NCBI RefSeq assembly: GCF_900240295.1
Contig: NZ_OEQB01000005.1
Span: forward strand, 1-64,000
Direction of reading: 5' to 3'
From: Megasphaera vaginalis (ex Bordigoni et al. 2020)
GTDB lineage: Bacteria; Bacillota; Negativicutes; Veillonellales; Megasphaeraceae
Length of the DNA stretch: 64,000 bases
The notes under the pieces were generated by a model. That model saw only the letters and a program-made list of their open reading frames with translations, searched no databases and was not told where the DNA came from. The first letter of the stretch is position 1. Each line of letters begins with the position of its first letter. Positions 61,151 to 64,000 of the stretch are shown here, in pieces. A program made the position numbers and the translations under genes.

Positions 61151-62443
61151 CTATTCCAACGCCTTGCCATTCTGCTTTACACAAACGGTAACAACGAGCG
61201 CGCTGATAACCATGCAGACCGCCAGAAAGAGCACGCCGGCATCAAAAGATCCGGTAGCCGTACTGACATAGCCCATAACGTAAGGCCCTACAAAACCGCC
61301 CAAATTACCGACACTATTGATCAGCGCGATACCCGCTGCCGCAGCCGTACCGGAAAGATAGGCCGGCGGAATAGCCCAAAACGGCGAATACGCCCCATAA
61401 GCGCCGCAAAGCGCCACTGCATAAACAGCCAAACTGAGAACAACGCTGGCATGGGCAATATACACACTGGCGACCAGACCGATAGCGGCAGCAACCAAAC
61501 AAGCGGCGACATGAAAACGGCGTTCATTGACCTTGTCAGAATGACGTCCGACGCCGTACATGACAAAAGCTGCCAATAAGTACATCGCGCCGATAGTCCA
61601 ACCGATAATCGTCGTAGAAAGCGTCCCCGAAAGCTGCTTCACCAGTGTCGGCAAGAACATGACGATGCCGTAATACCCGCAGATCCAGGCAAAATAACCG
61701 CCTGACAAAATTAACACGTCCCGCTCCTTCAGCGCAGACAAGAAAGATACTTTTTTCTTTTCCGCTTTTACGGCCTGTTCTTCGGCGACAACCTTTTGCA
61801 GCCATTCCCGCTCTTCCGGTTCAAGCCAGTCGGCGTCTTCTATCTTATCCGTCAAATAAAAATAAACGACAATACCCAAAATTACCGAAGGAACGGCTTC
61901 CAAAATAAAGAGGCTTTGCCAACCGTGAAGTCCAAAAAGATTCATTTGCAGTAAATACGTAGATATCGGCGACCCGAAAGCGCTCGCGCTGGGAATCGCC
62001 ACCATAAAACCGGCAATGGCTTTGGCGTGATTTTTTGTTTGATACCAATTGCTCAAATACCAAGCCATACAAGGGAAGAAGCTGGCTTCACAGATTCCCA
62101 AGGCAAAACGGACAAGATAGAATTGCAGATCATTCTGTACAAATGCCGTCAATATGGAAACAATTCCCCAGGAAATCATGATCCGAGAAATCCAGCGACG
62201 GGCGCCGAACTTCGTCATTAAAGCCCCGCCCGGCACTTCAAGCAAAAAATATCAAAAAAAGAAAATACCGGCGCCAAAACCGAAGACAGCACTGGAAAAT
62301 CCCAGATCAGAGTTCATTTGCAACGCTGCAAAACCGATATTGACGCGATCCAAAATGGAAATAGCAAAGCAAAGGAACAAAAATGGAATCAGCCTATGCG
62401 TAACCTTTTTTACTGTACTCCGTTCAATAGCGGATACATCCAT
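61151..62443 (-). pseudogene. MFS transporter (ACS type) interrupted by an in-frame TGA
   Basis: This is a 430-codon permease of the organic-acid MFS group. The first 63 codons begin MDVSAIERSTVKKVTHRLIP and include SILDRVNIGFAALQMN. They end at TGA (62252-62254). The same frame continues without a shift as YFLLEVPGGALMTKFGARRW, so Gly (GGA) in the expected FFFGYFLLEVPGG has become a stop. The rest is intact through about 11 helices. ATG at 62443 follows GAGGAG. Either a recent nonsense mutation or a sequencing error. Confidence 0.88.
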
Positions 62444-62473
62444 TATGATCACTCCTCAAATTATCGTATATCT

Positions 62474-63397
62474 TTACCGAGTTAAAGGCGTTGAACCGTT
62501 GCCACAATATTCTCGACAGTAATGCCATTTTTGGCAAGGAGCCGATTCGCCGAAACGATCCTGGATCCCGATACGTTTAACAATGCCTTTCCCCATTTCG
62601 GCCGCTACCTCACAAACGGCGCTGCCCAAGCCGTTGATAATATTGTGATCTTCAACGGTAACCACTTTGCCGATCTTTTCAATGCATTCCTTTACAGCAT
62701 CAACATCAAGCGGTTTGATTGTGTGCATGTCAAGCACCTTTGCGGAAATACCGAGCTTTCCCAGTTCCTCTGCCGCTTCAATGGCCAGACGAACCGTATC
62801 ACCGTTGGCAATAAGGGCTACGTCTTTACCGTCTCGGATCAAATGGGCCTTGCCGATTTCCAGTTCGACACCCTCGTCATAAATGGCGGGAATGGCGTCG
62901 CGTGTAAAACGCAGATAAACAGGACCATAACTTGCAGCGGCAGCCGCCGTTAACTGTTTGGCGGCGTAATAATCAGCCGGCATAATAACCGTCATATTCG
63001 GAATGGTACGAAGTACACCCATATCTTCAATCGACTGATGGCTGGCCCCGTCATTGGCAGGTGTCACGCCACCATGCGAGCAGGCGATTTTAACATTCAA
63101 GTTCGGATAACAGATCTCCTGACGGATCATTTCACACATGCGCAGCGATCCGAATACGGCGTACGTGACGACAAACGGAATTTTTCCCGTCGTTGCCAGT
63201 CCTGCCGCCACGCCTGCGGCATTCTGTTCAGCAATCCCGACATTAACATGCTGTTGCGGCAATTCTTTGGAAAATGGCGTCGTTTTGCAGGATTTAGCAA
63301 TATCAACGTCAACTACATAAATATCTTTATTTTTCCTGCCCAACGCGAGTATTTCTTCGCCAAACCCTTCGCGAGTCGCTTTTTTTACACCCATCAT
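62474..63397 (-). CDS. Transketolase C-terminal subunit (tail frameshifted)
   Basis: This 307-residue C-terminal half of a split transketolase carries the pyrimidine-binding and C-terminal domains. FVNVGIAEQNAAG-like text (QHVNVGIAEQNAAGVAAGLA) holds the catalytic Glu of the TPP site. After FGESAP the frame shifts. The usual ending (LLAKNGITVENIVATVQRL) is present in another frame up to 62482. A loss of 14 bases between CTCC repeats at about 62537-62543 would explain it. The altered tail is of nearly normal length, so some activity may remain. It overlaps the N-subunit gene by four bases. Confidence 0.85.
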   Translation of the reverse strand: MMGVKKATREGFGEEILALGRKNKDIYVVDVDIAKSCKTTPFSKELPQQHVNVGIAEQNAAGVAAGLATTGKIPFVVTYAVFGSLRMCEMIRQEICYPNLNVKIACSHGGVTPANDGASHQSIEDMGVLRTIPNMTVIMPADYYAAKQLTAAAAASYGPVYLRFTRDAIPAIYDEGVELEIGKAHLIRDGKDVALIANGDTVRLAIEAAEELGKLGISAKVLDMHTIKPLDVDAVKECIEKIGKVVTVEDHNIINGLGSAVCEVAAEMGKGIVKRIGIQDRFGESAPCQKWHYCREYCGNGSTPLTR

Positions 63398-64000
63398 TTT
63401 AACCCTCCTTCAAGTTCCGCCATTGCCTGCTTATATTCCTCATCATTCGGCGCCACGCCATGCCAGCTGCACTCATTTTCCATAAAGGATACGCCTTTCC
63501 CCTTCACGGTATGTGCAAAAATACAGTGCGGTTTTTTATTTTTTCGCATGCGAATCATTTCAAGCGTCTTGGTAATCTCTTCCATGCTATGCCCGTCAAT
63601 TTCATAAGTGTCAAACCCGAATGCCGCAAATTTTTGACCCAAATCAATATTGGGCATAACTTCATCAGTCGTGCCGTCAAGTTGCAAATTGTTGTTATCT
63701 ATAAAAACGATCAGGTTATCCAATTCATATTTGTGCGCTGTATTGGCGGCTTCCCAAATTTCCCCTTCTTGCGCTTCTCCGTCACCGATAACCACGAAAA
63801 CGCGATAATTTTTATTGTCCCGTTTCCCAGCCAATGCCATGCCGACGCCGCAAGCCAGCCCTTGGCCTAAAGAGCCTGTAGAAATATCGATTCCCGGACA
63901 TTTTTTCATATCCGGATGGCCCTGTAAAATACTCCCTTCCTTACGAAGCGTATGTAATTCCGACTCAGGAAAATATCCGCGTGAAGCCAAAGCCGCATAC
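63394..64000 (-). CDS. Transketolase N-terminal subunit (5' end beyond window)
   Basis: This thiamine-diphosphate-binding half of a split transketolase shows YAALASRGYFPESEL, STGSLGQGLACGVGMALA, the TPP/Mg motif VIGDGEAQEGEIWEAANTA followed by DNNNLQLDG, and the C-terminal HTVKGKGVSFMEN with EWHG-like CSWHG. The protein is open at the right edge and lacks about its first 70 residues. Split transketolases often serve dedicated catabolic routes, and this one heads a cassette with an MFS transporter and two dehydrogenases. Confidence 0.95.
   Translation of the reverse strand, partial: YAALASRGYFPESELHTLRKEGSILQGHPDMKKCPGIDISTGSLGQGLACGVGMALAGKRDNKNYRVFVVIGDGEAQEGEIWEAANTAHKYELDNLIVFIDNNNLQLDGTTDEVMPNIDLGQKFAAFGFDTYEIDGHSMEEITKTLEMIRMRKNKKPHCIFAHTVKGKGVSFMENECSWHGVAPNDEEYKQAMAELEGGLK

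Noticed and set aside
62252-62254. Selenocysteine at the in-frame TGA of the MFS transporter
   Set aside because: Transporters of this family have Gly at this site, no selenoprotein relatives are known, and no SECIS-like hairpin is evident right after the codon.

Overview
The window is about 64 kb of a bacterial chromosome of moderate GC content with AT-rich gaps between genes. It most resembles a Negativicutes anaerobe of the Megasphaera/Veillonella type. That placement is inferred, not proven. The grounds are Firmicute-style RNA control (a T-box and a SAM-I riboswitch), a lactate-utilisation LutB-LutA fusion protein, FixC/FixX electron-transfer genes next to late menaquinone genes, methionine gamma-lyase, and ornithine decarboxylase. 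I saw no prophage, insertion sequence, rRNA or CRISPR array.

Layout. 1-745: start of tuf and five tRNA genes behind one consensus promoter, all on the minus strand. 1.1-4.1 kb: PTS-type dihydroxyacetone kinase (dhaKLM) and a LysR regulator. 4.5-8.3 kb: a plus-strand hydroaromatic cassette (Old Yellow Enzyme-type reductase, YdiB-like dehydrogenase, type I dehydroquinase). 8.4-13 kb: ornithine decarboxylase, an HpcH-type aldolase, and an organic-acid MFS transporter with a long palindromic operator. 13.1-20.35 kb: an aromatic amino-acid operon (aroF-tyrA-aroB-aroA-aroC-aroE-aroK). It is preceded by a consensus promoter, an unannotated 53-residue leader peptide packed with Tyr/Phe/Trp, and a terminator immediately before aroF, which together look like a transcription attenuator. 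20.4-24.8 kb: polysaccharide deacetylase, YqeC, an orphan molybdo-hydroxylase FAD subunit, a SUFU-domain protein and a nitrilase. 25.1-31.5 kb: transporter, HMG-CoA-lyase-like enzyme and class III CoA-transferase, with an unusual PrpR-like regulator and three copies of a 13-bp repeat. 31.6-36.1 kb: a T-box-controlled amino-acid ABC transporter operon in which two genes are frameshifted.

36.1-40 kb: an SDR and an MFS pump (divergent) and a GlcD-type FAD dehydrogenase. 40.1-47.3 kb: lutC, the lutB-lutA fusion, polyprenyl synthase, menA, menG, fixC and fixX, forming a compact lactate/quinone/ETF electron-transport block. 47.4-50 kb: two tandem DUF445 membrane proteins. 50-51.2 kb: SAM riboswitch and metQ. 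51.3-56.4 kb: PhzF-like protein, NhaC antiporter, methionine gamma-lyase and a divergent LysR. 56.4-59.2 kb: MocR-type regulator and phosphofructokinase. 59.2-64 kb: a catabolic cassette (zinc dehydrogenase, SDR, MFS transporter, split transketolase) that runs off the right edge. In this cassette the transporter has an in-frame TGA and the transketolase C-subunit has a frameshifted tail.

The most notable points are the aromatic leader/attenuator, the ATPase-degenerate PrpR-like regulator with iterated upstream repeats, and four separate gene lesions, three of which look like small deletions of about 13-14 bp.
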